From Loxodes magnus (taxonomy: Eukaryota; Ciliophora; Karyorelictea; Loxodida; Loxodidae): DNA of 64,000 nt. The stretch's first letter is position 1; each line of letters starts with the position of its first letter. Location: the NCBI GenBank assembly GCA_946699065.1, contig CAMPDV010001199.1, positions 62,001-126,000 of the forward strand, in the 5' to 3' direction. The translations under genes were made by a program, and so were the position numbers. The notes below the pieces were generated by a model, which saw only the letters and a program-made list of their open reading frames with translations, was not told where the DNA came from and did no database searches. Positions 22,892 through 35,826 of this stretch are shown piece by piece.

Positions 22892-23000
22892 TTTATAAAT
22901 TGTAATATTAGTTAGTTTAATTTAAAGGTTTTTATTGTTATTAATATAGACTTATTTAAACTTATGATGCTAATTATTTAATTAATTAAATTTTTTTAAA

Positions 23001-23735
23001 ATCTCAATTATTTTCTTTATCATATTCTTTTTACTTTTAAAAGTTGAAGTATTTTGTTATTTGATATAGAAATTTTATCTGATTATTTTATTTTATTTCC
23101 TTAATATTTAATCTTTTTATCTTACTAAGTTACATTTTTATTTCAAAACCTATTAAATATAAAACTTATAACTAAATTTATTTTATCTTCTAACTTGGAA
23201 AGATAAAATTAGATAGTGTTTCTTAATACCTAATAACTTAATTACAATTACTTTGCTTAATATATGTTAGATATGTTAATTTCTACTAAGTTAAGACTTT
23301 TATAGCTTGTAGTATAAATAAAATGGAAATAAAGCATTATTATTATAATTATATTTCTATCCTTATAGAGTATATTCCTTTAATTATTTAGGTAATTATA
23401 AATGCTAATAGTAGTTGCTATACTTTATATTTTATTATTAGTATAACCATTAAACTTTATCTCTTTAATTGTCTAATCATACAATAATCTATGGATTTTA
23501 AAACTGATTTATACAATTATCTTTTATATATAAGAAAATAATTTAAATAGTATAATCAGTTTAGCTTAATGTCTACATATAGTAACTATAAGTATTTAAT
23601 ACCATTTAATATATCTAGTTAAAAGAAATTAAATTCCTAAATTTTAAGAAAAAATTCATTTCTGTTTTTGAGCAAAAAAAACAAGGTGAGGAGCAATAGA
23701 ATTTAAAAATAATTGTAGCTTTATCCTAAGTATCA
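23001..23735. other. AT-rich spacer
   Basis: No supported gene or RNA. A forward frame from an ATG near 23570 is open toward the next region, but I cannot separate it from chance. Confidence 0.4.
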
Positions 23736-26700
23736 ATGGGAAAGCTCTCTTAGAATATTGTAATTAAACTGATAAAGGAAGAGACTATCTGTGAAATGAT
23801 GGAAATTTAAGAGACTATATCTACAAGTGAAACTGCAAAACCTAAGTACTCCTCGGACTATGTCCTTTATAATTGCGTTAGATGACTCGAGGAGGAAATT
23901 TGTACCTTAAGGCGACAAAATTTGTCGATTGTCATATTTATTTGGGATACATCCGAGAATTGTGATAGTCGCTATAATTCTACTGAAAAGGAACTGACTA
24001 ACTTCTGAAATTAGATTTAATATCTGAATCTTCTATATTGCAACAGCGAGCAGAAATTTGGACTTGCGACACTTTAACAGATAAATGTAACTCCTACAAT
24101 TAAAATGGAAATAGAGGAAACTCCTCTAATATCACTTTCCATATTCCTCCCTAAAATAATAGATTTTAAAGATAAAAAAGAAATATTATTCTTTTATGGA
24201 GTTACAAGCATTTATTTCGATAATATTCAATATTTAAATAAAGTCAAAAAGCTTACAGGGAAGAATTATATACTTAAATAAAGGACCAAAAAAACAATAA
24301 CTCTGAGCAATAAAGTAGGCATAGTAATTCAATAAATGTTCTGTGATCGCAAAATTAAATTATCAAGAGGAAATTTTTTAACTAAAAAATTAGAAAATGA
24401 GAGAGCTGGTATTATTTAGGAGGATAAAACGTCTGCCCTTGTATTGTTGCAAATCCAAGAAATAGGCAAACTTTAATTTAAACATTTTAACATATCAAAT
24501 ATCTTTTTACTAAGACTATATGCAAAAAATTGATTGGCAAGCACAGATTATCCTAAAAGTATGCGTTATTCTTATTACTTCAGTATTGTTGATATTATTT
24601 ATATTCCTGGTCCATTTTTAGAAGCACTCTTTCGGAAATATTAATATGCTGAATAGGAGACCAAAATTAAAGTCAGTCAAAATATCAAGAACATATTTAG
24701 TAATAAACAACAGTAAATGACATTCAGACTAATGTAAGCTTAGAGAAATAATTATGAGTAAAATAATTGAATTAAGTTTGCAAATCTTGAGAATGACTTT
24801 ATAAGTGAAACTAGTCAAACTAAAATATTTCTCTAAGATAGAAAATCTAAGAAATCCTTGAGTAAGCATATTAAATTATGAAAACACAGTCTATAAAAAA
24901 TAATTTGAAGTAACTTGAGTATAATCAAGATAACCTTACCAAGACTCTATGAGTTTGAGCTATTATTTCCATTTTTATGCTAAAGCTTAAATACCAAAAA
25001 GTCCAAAAGCTATTAAAAATGAAAATGTATAAAGAAAAGCTAATAGTAAATATGGAAAATTAAGGTTTGGGGTTGCTATTTGTTAGAGGTAAAACTTGAA
25101 TCAAAAAGTTCTTTCGATATCCTAGGTAGTTGAGCTGAGAACTATAGCAAATCTAGACTAGCTATATCCTTCTAAAAATAAAGTAGTTGCTCTAGTTCTA
25201 ATTAAGCGAAGACCTAAAAGCTGTTTAAAAGCTACAATAAATATGCTAAATTAAATCTAATTAACTTAGACTATGTAGATATATCAAAGAAGATTAAATC
25301 CCTAGCTGAAACAAAATGAAGTATGTAACCTTTAAAACTTCACTCAAAATAGTAACTAATTCTTAATAGAGTCAGCTGCATGAACCGATAGTTTATATTT
25401 CTAAATTCTAGTATCTTTTTCCTTAGAAACTTGACATTCTGGAAGAGCACTTACAGACTCAAATTTTCCATTATAAAGACTAAAAAGCAAGTTAAAATAA
25501 AGTATTTAATAGATCAGAAGCTAAGAAAGTAAGTCTATAGTCCTAAAGATATTAATAACTTATTTCTTAAATTAAGGATTACCATAAAATTCATCATAGA
25601 CGAGAAATCAGCAAATCTAATACCATTAAAATAAAATTCCTACTTATTAGATTAATATGGTTACTCCTAATATAATTCCAATGTATAGATGATAAAAAAG
25701 TATCGTAAACAGTTGATAATAGATAAATATGAGATTATATAGCCTAAACGATTAATAAAAATAATAAAAGAATAAGGGATATAACGTTAAGAATATACTA
25801 GTTAAGAACTTTAATCAGTAGAGTAGAGTTATAGAGAAGTAGAAAGTATACTGTTCTAAAACTAATAACAAGCAAACATTTTAAGGTATTACGAAGAGCT
25901 TTTTATTGAGTCAAAACTATATGATAGTTAATTTTGAGTCAGAATTTTATCTTGTAAGTGATTAATAAACCTATAACTAGAAATGAATCAACTTTTTGAT
26001 GATATCAGCCATGTATGTTATATAAAGTTTAAGGTTTACATTTCTACACTAGATTTGTAAGAAAAAAAGCAAGAAATAAAGTCTTCTAATCAGATTGATT
26101 GTTTAATTAATATTCTCAACGCAGCGTTAGTCCTATTAATATCCTTGAGAGCATTTTCTCTAATAGTAAAATAACAGAATGTGAAAATTTAAAGCTTAAT
26201 TTTATTATTTATTCTTTTCTCGGTAGTTTCATTAAACATAGATTCTAAACCTAACTTACTTTAGTTTCATTTATCTAATTCTAGCGGGCTTAATCAAACT
26301 CCATACCTGAGCTATGAAGGGCTATCTTAGATTGTTTTGTTGCAACAGATTCTATCTTAGACTGCCTTTTTCTATAGTTATAGCGAACTCCTATATAAAA
26401 AGAGGATAGATAAGCCTCTAGCTTATATCAGCTAATCAGTAAATAAGATCTAAATAGTTTTTTACTCTAAGAGTAGAAAAATGGAAGTCTCAGATGCTAT
26501 TATGATAATTTCCTATTACTATCTCTAAGTACGCTAAATATAAAATTATCATAACTATAAGTCAAAGGAAGAAAGAATCTCTAATTCGAAGCCATAGCCT
26601 AGTTAGTAATCAGATAATTAGAAAAAAGCATCATTAAAAAAGATATACTCAAGAATATGAGAATACTAGTTAAGCAGATAGTCCAATAAGATATTTTTAA

Positions 26701-27413
26701 GATAATCTTAAGCTAATATACTAATTAAAAGCCTGATTTTACACTAATGAAACTGTACAAGATTTTTAGCATAGGATAATTCTATCTTGAATGTGCCATT
26801 ATAAAACCTCATAGAACAAGACACTTTAATATTTCGATATTGGTCTGTGAAAAAATTAGATCATAATTGTATTTTCCATATAACTGTGCTGAGTAAGGTA
26901 ATTATAGATAATTAGTTATTTTTTCTTTTTAATTTTTGTTGATGGCATCTAATCTGTGGCTTTAGCAATCCTGAGTAAATTATTTTATCAATAATATCTT
27001 CTAGAGTAATTTCTTCAGATTTAGTTTTCCAAGCAATAAATTGGGCCCATTTCGCATTCTACTAAACATTTCTAACCTTTTTAATGTCACTCTCAGTCTT
27101 TTCTTCGATAATAATTCCCTCTAGAAACAAAATGCACAATTTGATGACTCATGAGAGTTATAGTAAGAATTAAAAGAAAGTGCTCAAAAAAAAGCAAAAT
27201 CAACTACTAAAACAAAAGTTCGAACTTTAATTTGGCAGTTTAGATTAAAAAAAATGGACGAAATATAGAATTCACTAGTTTTTAATAATGACTCTTCTTT
27301 AATTAATTTCAAAGAAGCTGCAAATTCATAGGAAAAGCATAGGCAGGCGTAATAAAATCTCCAAACGAAAGATTTGGAGTAACTACAAATTAAATAAGTA
27401 AACCTAATAATGA
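23736..27413 (+). CDS. possible large membrane protein, frame uncertain
   Basis: I do not recognise this region. It is less AT-rich than its surroundings. One frame stays open for 1,225 codons from ATG 23736 to TGA 27411-27413 if TAA/TAG=Gln and internal TGA=Trp. In that frame there are Cys-rich stretches, hydrophobic segments that could span membranes near 26100-26230 and 26930-27080, and a Lys/Ser/Gln-rich stretch between them. However, other frames also look protein-like in places: a frame shifted by two reads ALLEYCNQTDKGRDYLWNDG near 23745 and VFNNDSSLINFKEAANSQEK near 27290. Introns or frameshifts may join segments from different frames. The terminal TGA coincides with the 5' edge of a LINE, so the true 3' end may have been cut off. 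Coding is likely; the exact product is not established. Confidence 0.35.
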
Positions 27414-27781
27414 ATTTATTAAGGTAACTACTTAAAAATTGTAGTCAAAAACCGGAAAACAAATTCATACGCGTCCCATTAAAACTACTTAGGAACTCTC
27501 TTCAACGTGGATATTAATTGTAGCGTATTATGAAAGTGAAATCAACCTATAAATAGATGAACAGATTAACCGCCTAAAATAATACCGCGAAAGATACGAA
27601 ACGATTACCTAAGAAATCTTTCCAAAAATAAGATATTATCTTAGATAGTTAGAATTCTAAAGATATACCTTCAAATCCTAATTAAAATTCAAATAAAGAT
27701 ATCCTTTTATGGTAATCAAAAATAACATAAACTTAAGATTCATTTTTGAATAATACTAATTAACAATTCTATTAAATTTCA

Positions 27782-29540
27782 AATAACGAAATTAGTCAGA
27801 AATAAAGCAATATTACTAATCCTGATAATTCAAATAATCATTATTTACCTGATCTTCAGAGCAAACAACCTTAAAATTAAACTGCTGATTTAAGAAATGT
27901 AATATAAAATCAAATAATTAATTAGTCTAATGAGAACTTATTTACTTTAGAAATAAAAGAACTTAAACATAATATATAAAGACTTATAGATAAGAACCAA
28001 TAATTAAATGAAATGCTAATTAATATAAAAGTAAAATATGAATGAGATATTGAAACATTGATAAGTAACTAAGAAATATCCAAAATATATTATAAAACTT
28101 ATATAAATAAAATTTATTAGAAATATAAACTATTATAGAACTATTTTTAGTCAATCAAATCTGATATATAGCAATATCACAAAAAAATGCTATCAAAATA
28201 ACTAGTTCATAAAATTACTTAAACAAACTTCTCCACTTATTACAGTAAGTAAATAGTTTAAACAGATGAAATAATTAGTATAGTTCAAGAAATTTAGCTA
28301 TAATAGAAAAACTATGAGAATTAAGTCAATTCAATAGATGAAATATAATCTAATTAAGAGATTCAAATTGAAGCCAATGCTAATTAAAGCTTTACTTAAG
28401 CTTAAATGATAGGAGCAAATAATTCACTATGCCAAAACTTTAATAAAATTAGAAATTTTACTTAAGTTGAAATAGATAACTTTCTAAATAAAACTTAGCA
28501 AGGATATCAATAGACTATATTAGAATAGAACTAATATTTACTTCAACAAATTACCTAATAAAAAATAATATCCGGAATATAACTCCAAGAGTTATATTCT
28601 TAATATTGAAATTATATTACTAAAATAAGTAATTTATAGATTAAGAATAGAAAGCTTAAATGGAAATTTTAACTTTTAAAATCTAATTAGATAAGTAAAG
28701 ATAATAAAACTATGAAATAAATATAGCTTTTCAAAATTAAATTCTATTAAAAATAAGGAAATTCAAATGTATAAAGAATTATTTTAGAATTAAATCTAAC
28801 ATACAAAAGAATTTAGTAATTAATAGTAATTTTAGAAGAAGTAATTTGTAGATGCATAAACTTAGACATTATATGGAAATATTTAAACAAAGGATAGTAT
28901 TATCTATACAGATAATATAAATAAATAATAAACAACTTTTTTGTGTCAAAAATTTACTCAAACAAGTATAATCAAGCAAGACAAGTTAATGTAAACTTAA
29001 AATAATTAATAGGAAGCATAAACTAATACTATTTATAACATAACATAATAACTAATACTGTCAAATAAAATTGCCAGATGAAGATTTTGTTTTACTGTAG
29101 TATTAATATCACTAACTCAACTTAAAATTCATTTAAAGTACCCAAAATATGTAGACACTTGAGATAAAAATAGAAGAGTTTTAAAAACTTAATTAAAATT
29201 TGAAAACAGATATATTTAATTATTCTACTAAAAGATCAAAAAAAGATTAATAAAACTAAACAGATTCGATCGATGCTATTTATCAGAATTAAACCTTATC
29301 TTCCAATATCAATCTTAATATTCTTAAAAGGAAACATGAAGAAGAAGATAAAACAATTCCGCCAGCAAAACGTATGAGTAAACATAATAATAAAAAAGAG
29401 TGCGATTAAATAATATGTTATTTCAATCTGACTAGTCTATAACTTAAAAGTTTATTAAATCCGAAACTAGAAGATGTCCATAGTACGAAATGTACAATAT
29501 ATAGGTAGATATGACACAGTTACTTAAGATTTAGAATAAG
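27782..29540 (+). CDS. LINE copy 1 ORF1 (Gln-rich coiled coil), frame changes present
   Basis: A Gln/Asn/Lys-rich protein with long coiled-coil stretches (LKHNIQRLIDKNQQLNEML near 27970). It has a basic tail near 29330 with RKHEEEDKTIPPAKRMSK, an NLS-like segment. A short conserved segment upstream (27480-27780; LRQLEFQRYTFKS) is in another frame. The reading frame changes again before the C-terminal part (LPDEDFVLLQYQYHQLNL near 29075). Whether these are mutations, introns or frameshifting cannot be settled by eye. In contrast with the other LINE family in this window, I see no clear CCHC knuckle. The expected role is an RNA-binding chaperone of the element RNP. Confidence 0.5.
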
Positions 29541-29776
29541 GTACATGTGATAGTGTGAAAAGTAAAATTGATATAGATAGAAAGCTACTTAAAAAATATA
29601 CGACGTAAGTAATATATATTTTGATGCAATATTTTCATTAACATCCTGAGTATGGAAAAAGATTAGTACATATTTAGATTAACCAATAAGGATAGAAAAG
29701 CATTTGCATTTACGAAAGTGGTCTTTCTGCAGGGTCGGAAAAAATTAGAAAGGACTAATAAATTAAAAAAATAAAG

Positions 29777-32700
29777 ATGGGACATATAAATATTAATGGA
29801 ATAGCGAGCAAGTGCTTGAATATTGAAGAATTTATCAGAGATAACAGTATAGATATTTTATCAATAAACGAAACCTGATAAAAAGATGACTTTTCTCCAA
29901 TATTGATAAATTGATTTAAAACATATTTTAAGAACTCGGGAAAAGGAGGAGGTGTATGCTTAATTGTAGGAGAAGAATTGAATAGTACAGAAATACATAT
30001 ATAAGTTGAAAAAGAAATAAATAGACTCATAACAATTAAACTGGATAATATTTTAATCACATCTTGTTACATGCCTGATAATGGAAAAAGTTAAGATGTT
30101 AAAGATTTAGCTTATGAACAACTAAATACATTGCTGAATTTATATAATGATAATCCACATATACTAATGGGAGAATTCAATGCTCTTTTATAAGGTTTCG
30201 GTGATAATCCTGAAAATGCTTATGATAATAACATTAGACTATAAGAATTCTTACTATAAAACGATCTTGAGATAGTGAATGATAGCAACATTAATACATG
30301 TATTCACAAAGGAACAGGAAAAACGTATTGTAATGATTATATCATTATAAACAACCATTTGAACGTTAATTAGTTTGCAAATTTCACTGCTCATAATAAT
30401 AGTTTATTTTCTGATCATATTCCAATTACTGTCGACTTTATCAATAATTCTATAGTATATTGGGAAAAAATAAATCAGAGAAAATATAAAATAAATAGGT
30501 TATAAGATGCAATAGATAGGCAAAAATATTAAGAATCTTTCCTACAAACTTATCTAGAATTCTTTTAAATAGATTAAGATAATCTTGAAGATTAATATGA
30601 ATGTATCAAAAGTAATATTTAAGACAATGCTGATCAAACATTAGGTTCATTTATTCCAGACTCAAATTATAACAAACTTCCTCGAGCTCTCACAAAGAAA
30701 TATATAGAGGCAAAAAGAGCTAACTCAGAATATAAGGAAGCTCACGTAAAATTTGGAAGAATAAACTAGCAAGTAACTAATCTTCATGAGGAAGCAAAAC
30801 AACTTTGGAAATACTTCAAGTATAATCTATGAAAATTTAAAAAAAACAAAGCAAAAAAGAAATTTCTACTTCTTAATGGAGATTGTAAGGAAATTTTTTC
30901 ACAAGCTAAGAAAATTCTAAATCCTTTGAAGAGAAATATTATGAACTTTAATTAAGAAATCAAAAATAAATTAATTGAATCATGGGAAAATTGTGTTTTT
31001 AACAAGCATTCTAATCTAACTCAAGAATAGATAAATCTTAGTAATTAAAAAATAGATAAAATATACGATAATATTTAAGAAATTAAAGATTATCCACTCT
31101 AGTATTTGTAAGGATTTGATCTTTTTACCATAAAAGAAATATAAGAAATTATAAAAGAAATTCCGAATGGAAAAGCAGCTGGTCCAGATGGAATAAAAGG
31201 CGAACTTCTGAAATATGGTGGATAATATTTATTAATAATTCTTCATTCTTTTCTGAATAATATGCTAAGACTTGGAAGAATCCCTTAGGAATTAAATATA
31301 TCGGTGATAATTCCAATATTTAAAAAAGGAAATAAAGATGATTGGAAAAACTGACTACCTATTTCTCTTATTAATACTATTCTAAAACTATATGATAAAG
31401 CTTTAACAAAAAGACTATAAAATCTGATTTATTAGAGAAATTTGATTCACCCTTCATAAATGGGATTTATGAAAAACAGATAAACAACTTAATAAATTTG
31501 AATAATATAACAAATAATTGATAACTATCGGAAATGTGCTAAAGGTAAGACTAAATTGATAGCAACACTGATAGACGTTGAAAAAATGTTTGACTCAATA
31601 GAAAGAAGACTCTTGTTTGATTAATTTAAGAGAGTTAAACTACCACTTGGAATAATAATAGCATTAGAATCGTTTTATAAAAACCTAAATTCTTCATTTA
31701 TCATAGATGGAAAGAGCACCAGAACTTTATAATTCAACAATGGAGTTATGTAAGGAAGTTCTCATGGACCAGTTTTAGCATTATTGTATTATGACATAGT
31801 AATTAGATATCTGGAAAGTAAAAGTAACTAATTAGGATTTAAATGCCAGGATTCAAGTATTAGCTTCGCTTGTAGAGGATGGGCAGATGATCTTATTCTT
31901 CTTTCCAAATCTGCAAAGTAAATGTAGAATTTAATAAATGAAGCAAATAAAGTTTTTGCATGAACACATTTAAAGATTAATGTTACCAAATCTGAATGCA
32001 TCTAATTTCTAAAGAAGAATCAGAAATAATAAATTTTAAATTTATAATTAGGAAATTAACCAATTGCTTAAAAAGAACAAGTAACATATTTAGGAGTTAT
32101 TCTACATTAGAAGAAGAACTTAAATCCCCATTGCAAAGAAGTTGCATTTAAATATATAGCTGCAATGAAGAAAGCTGTTTTTTAACTGATGAGATATAAG
32201 AATGTAACTCCTTGACATTTTAAAACTTTATGTAGACTTTTCACATTACCTAAAGCAGAATATGGAGGAGACTTAGTACCATGAAGTATTCAAAAAGGAG
32301 TAACTGGAATTTTGAACAGAATAGAATCAAGCATGAGATTAATTTCAAGAAAAGCTTTTTAAGTAGCAACTTCAACATTTAATGAATCATGTTATATAGA
32401 CCTGAATTGATTACCCTTTAAGCACATTATGGCTATAAAATTCTTCAGATTCTACCATAAAATTAAATAAGAAAGTACTGATTTTCCAAGATAAACAATA
32501 GGCTCTCTTTTCATTAATATATGGAAAAAAGGATTTCAATACTACGATTAAGTGTAGCAATTATCAGACCTTTATAATATCGATCTGCAGAATTAATAGA
32601 ATAATACCAATCTTAAAACTTTTACTAAACATGTAAGAGAAAAAATACAACAATATTTCTACAAAGTAGCTACTAAAAAATTTATGAGAATGAAAACAGC

Positions 32701-33166
32701 TAAAGTATATACTGAATAATTTGGTAATCTTTAACAATTTCCACAAATTACTTATACTAAATTAAACAAATAGTATAGACGAGAAATTATCAGTATATAT
32801 AAACTTAGAACCTAAACTTATAATTTCCGTAAGGATCTTTAAGATCGTCATTACCCCATTGATAATCCCTATTGTATGTGTGGAGAGTATGAAACTTTCG
32901 AGCATATCTTTAAATGTGTGTACTATTCTAATATAATGAATTGATTATCGGAAAAGATCGGAAATTATGACTTAAGGCGCCTTATACTATACGATCAAGA
33001 ATATCTAAACTCATTTTCAAGGTCTAAATTGGAGTATTTAGACTTATAGATCAAAATATTTCATAAGAAGCTAATGACAAGGAGACTTGAGATTCTAGAA
33101 ATGGAGAAAGCAAAAAAGGAAGAAGCTAAAGATGAATAGAAAGAAGAACTAATTAAAGAAAAATGA
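29777..33166 (+). CDS. LINE copy 1 ORF2: endonuclease - reverse transcriptase - zinc motif
   Basis: Open for 1,129 codons from ATG 29777 to TGA 33164 (followed at once by a second TGA). In-frame similarity extends upstream to an ATG near 29417, interrupted in this copy by a one-base loss near 29509. The AP-like endonuclease opens with INING and INETW (Trp34=TGA) and includes GKGGGVCLIV, LMGEFNALL and SDHIPITVDF; Gly replaced by Trp at residue 46 and MGEFNA for the usual MGDFNA may affect it. The RT has NGKAAGPDGIKGELLKYGG (about 465), DWKNWLPISL (Trp526=TGA), LIDVEKMFD (Asp600), GVMQGSSHGPVLALL, and the catalytic WADDLIL at 702-708. A C-terminal CMCGEYETFEHIFKC motif lies near 32876. The protein nicks target DNA and primes reverse transcription there. 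Confidence 0.92.
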
Positions 33167-33179
33167 TGAAATGTAAACA

Positions 33180-34195
33180 ATATTAAAAAACTCTTTTAGT
33201 TTAAATTTAAATTTAATCATAATCAAACAAGCAATCATATAAGGAATAATAAAAACAATAATAAAAATAATAATATCAATCATATTAATAATATCAACAA
33301 TAATAATAATAATCATATTAATAATCTTAATAATAATATCAATTATAGTAAAATATATGATAAAAACTACAATAATAATAATAAAACCAATAATAATATT
33401 ACTAATAAATATTATATTAATAAATGTAATAATATGAATAATATTAATAAAAATCATAATAAAAGTCATAATATCGTTCCTATAATAAAAATATTAATAA
33501 ATAATAAAAAAATAATCAAACAAATGATATAATTAATCTTATTAATAATAGTAATAGTAAAAAAAATCAAATATATCATTTAAATAATAAAAGTAAACGT
33601 ATCAATATTAATAATAATAGCAATTCTAATTAGATATAAATAATCATATTAATCATACTATTTATTATAAAAACAATTAAAATGGCAATATTCATTTTAA
33701 TATTAATAATAATAAAAATCATTATTATACATATTATAATAATAATTCTATCCATGATAGTAATCATATCAATATTAATAAAAAAATAATAAAAAGGATA
33801 ATAATAATTATGATAATAATCGTAATTATAATAATAGTATTATTAAAACATGGATAAAAGAAAAAAATATAAAAATATAATCAATCTCAATAATAATCAT
33901 ACTAATGATAATTTTAATAATAGTATAAATATTAAAAATAATGTAAATAATTAAAAAAAATAATCATACAAATAATATAGTAATTATAATAACATTAATT
34001 ATAATAACAATAAGATAAATATAAATAAATATAAAAAAAGAAAATAATATAATATAATGATTATACTAATAAAAATAATAGCAATAATAATAATTTTAAT
34101 GTAAATTATATAAATATTAAATAAAATAAATAAAATATAAACAATGATAATGAATAATAAATAATCATAAAAATAATAATAATGAAATTAAAATG
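33180..34195. repeat. AAT/AATAAC-rich low-complexity tract at the LINE copy 1 3' end
   Basis: About 1 kb of degenerate AAT-type trinucleotide sequence starts immediately where LINE copy 1 ends. Copy 2 lacks it, so it may be an overgrown 3' tail or a pre-existing microsatellite. A TAATAATGAA word at both 27405 and the right edge of this tract is a possible but weak target-site duplication. Confidence 0.7.
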
Positions 34196-34550
34196 TTCAA
34201 CATTGCCAATCTGGACACCGTTTAAAATAAGTTGTTTTATCAGCAACACTTCTCATCATTCTTGATCTAATGAAATTATCTTCACTAAAGTCTTCTCAGT
34301 TTCTTTGATTTCTTGTTCTTGTTATTTCAAAAGGTACTTCACATCATTTTCTTCTGTAAATATCTCCATGCTAGTTGCAATAGAGCCTCTAGTATTTTTC
34401 TTATTCTTGATGCCAAAATTTTTTCTTTAAATTTTAAAATTTTTAGCAATTCTTGTAAAAATGTCACTTACTCTTACAGTAGTAGCATAGAAATTTGTAT
34501 TTGTTTTAAATGCCTTGCAATATATCCTTGTTAAATTATTAAGAGACACG
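34195..34550 (-). pseudogene. unidentified minus-strand coding fragment
   Basis: A protein-like minus-strand frame: YATTVRVSDIFTRIAKNF near 34490, ITSMEIFTEEND-type acidic sequence near 34370, and a Lys/Glu/Gln-rich helix (EQEIKETEKTLVKI near 34300), followed by a TGATGA pair near 34262 that may be the stop. I do not recognise the family. It lies directly beyond the LINE tail, so it might be part of a locus split by the insertion. Confidence 0.35.
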
Positions 34551-35826
34551 TTAAAAATATAACGATTAATAGTTATGCTTTTAAAATTTCATAATCTAAA
34601 AATTATATATTTTTTAAATTATACATATTTATTTTTCCATCTGAATTAATTAAAAAAATTATTAATAAATTGAAGTTTCTTAAGAATTTTAAATGCTTAA
34701 ATTTTATTTTTATTTTGACTAATTCTACTAAATTTATGCTTTAATTATTTTTATTACTGTAAGCTAGATAAATTAAAATCATTATAAAATGAAGTTTTTT
34801 TTAAGTAATTTAATTATTAAAGTAAAATCATTTTAATATAAAGAAATGCTTACTTTTTTATCTAGATATTAATTTTTTTGGCGTTAAGAATATTTTATTT
34901 AATGAAATTCTTTAATTTTAAAGATTTTTTTATTCTATAAATTTATTAATTTTTAATCAAATTTTTACCATTTTTCTTATTTATATGTAACCGATTAAGA
35001 AATAATTAAATTTTTTAAGGTTTTCGAAAATAACTTATTTTACTTTCTTTAACTATTATTATGTATAGATATCCTAAATTTGCTTAAGTATTTTTATAAT
35101 ATAATGATAATAGCTCGTATATCAGATGTTTAATCATAAAATTAAAAAATTAATTTAATAGTTTATTTTTTAATCATTTTTTACTTACTATCTTACTAAA
35201 ATTGCAAATTATTTTAATAGGATTATAACTAAAGATTTAATTTGCATTTTTATAATTAGATGTTGATAGATTGTTTTTTAATAAACTACGGATAATTGGA
35301 AAAAATTATCGAATGAATGAAAAAATATTTAGAAGTAATAGTGATTTAGAATTATTATAGCTTCAGCTGAGGATATTGGGATAATGGAGTTTGTATTTAT
35401 TGACTTCTAGAAATCAAAAATCTTGAGCTATTAAGTAAAATTAATTTTTTGGCTAAATTAGTATAATTTAATTAAAAAATCTTTTATTTTAAAACGAATA
35501 AATCATAGATCTCTTATTTTAAAGCAGTTTGCTTATAGCTAAAACTTAAAATCTACATGGATAGTACATTTAATTTAATTTCATAAATATGATAGATAAT
35601 TTGTAAAATATAAAGAAAATTAAGATTAGCATATTTTTCTTATCTTTAAATTAATTAAAAGGATATAAATTTTAAATTTTATGTTTTGATCATAATGTAC
35701 TTATAAGCATAATTAATAAAGAAATAATTTAAATATTTAATTATATTTAAGGTAAGTAAAGAAAACTATTTAGATTTATAAATTGCTTTAATTAAACAAT
35801 TATTAAAGTATCTTTTCAAATTAATA
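34551..35826. other. AT-rich spacer
   Basis: Very AT-rich; no gene, RNA or repeat seen. Confidence 0.45.

Larger units (their letters stand above)
18212..23000. repeat. right arm of the inverted duplication
   Basis: Inverse counterpart of 11430-14407: tRNA-Gly, 3' flank, then the TPR-pseudokinase B gene on the minus strand and its 5' flank. It is longer than the left arm mainly because of the LINE insertion at 18414-20114, which the left arm lacks. Confidence 0.85.
27413..33179 (+). mobile_element. full-length LINE (non-LTR retrotransposon), copy 1
   Basis: A 5.77-kb element defined by comparison with its near-identical copy at 51533-57289: similarity begins at AATTTATTAAG and ends at GAAATGTAAACAA. 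It encodes a coiled-coil ORF1 and an ORF2 with AP-type endonuclease, RT and C-terminal zinc motif. A GC-richer, conserved 5' leader (27420-27520) precedes ORF1. It is followed by an AAT-rich low-complexity tract of about 1 kb that copy 2 lacks. ORF2 is open throughout, so this copy could be, or recently was, mobile. Confidence 0.9.

Noticed and set aside
29755..30060. Minus-strand membrane-like ORF, similar one at 53983-54180
   Set aside because: Antisense of the LINE endonuclease, whose plus-strand motifs (INETW, GGGVCLIV) are decisive.
32564..32746. Minus-strand standard-code ORF, identical at 56673-56855
   Set aside because: Antisense shadow of the LINE ORF2 C-terminal region; it recurs only because the LINE is duplicated.
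33149..33469. Minus-strand Ile-rich ORF
   Set aside because: Product of the AAT-rich low-complexity tract; no motif, biased composition.
27405..34195. TAATAATGAA as a target-site duplication for LINE copy 1
   Set aside because: The word is easily produced by chance inside an AAT-rich tract, so I list it only as a candidate and do not annotate it.
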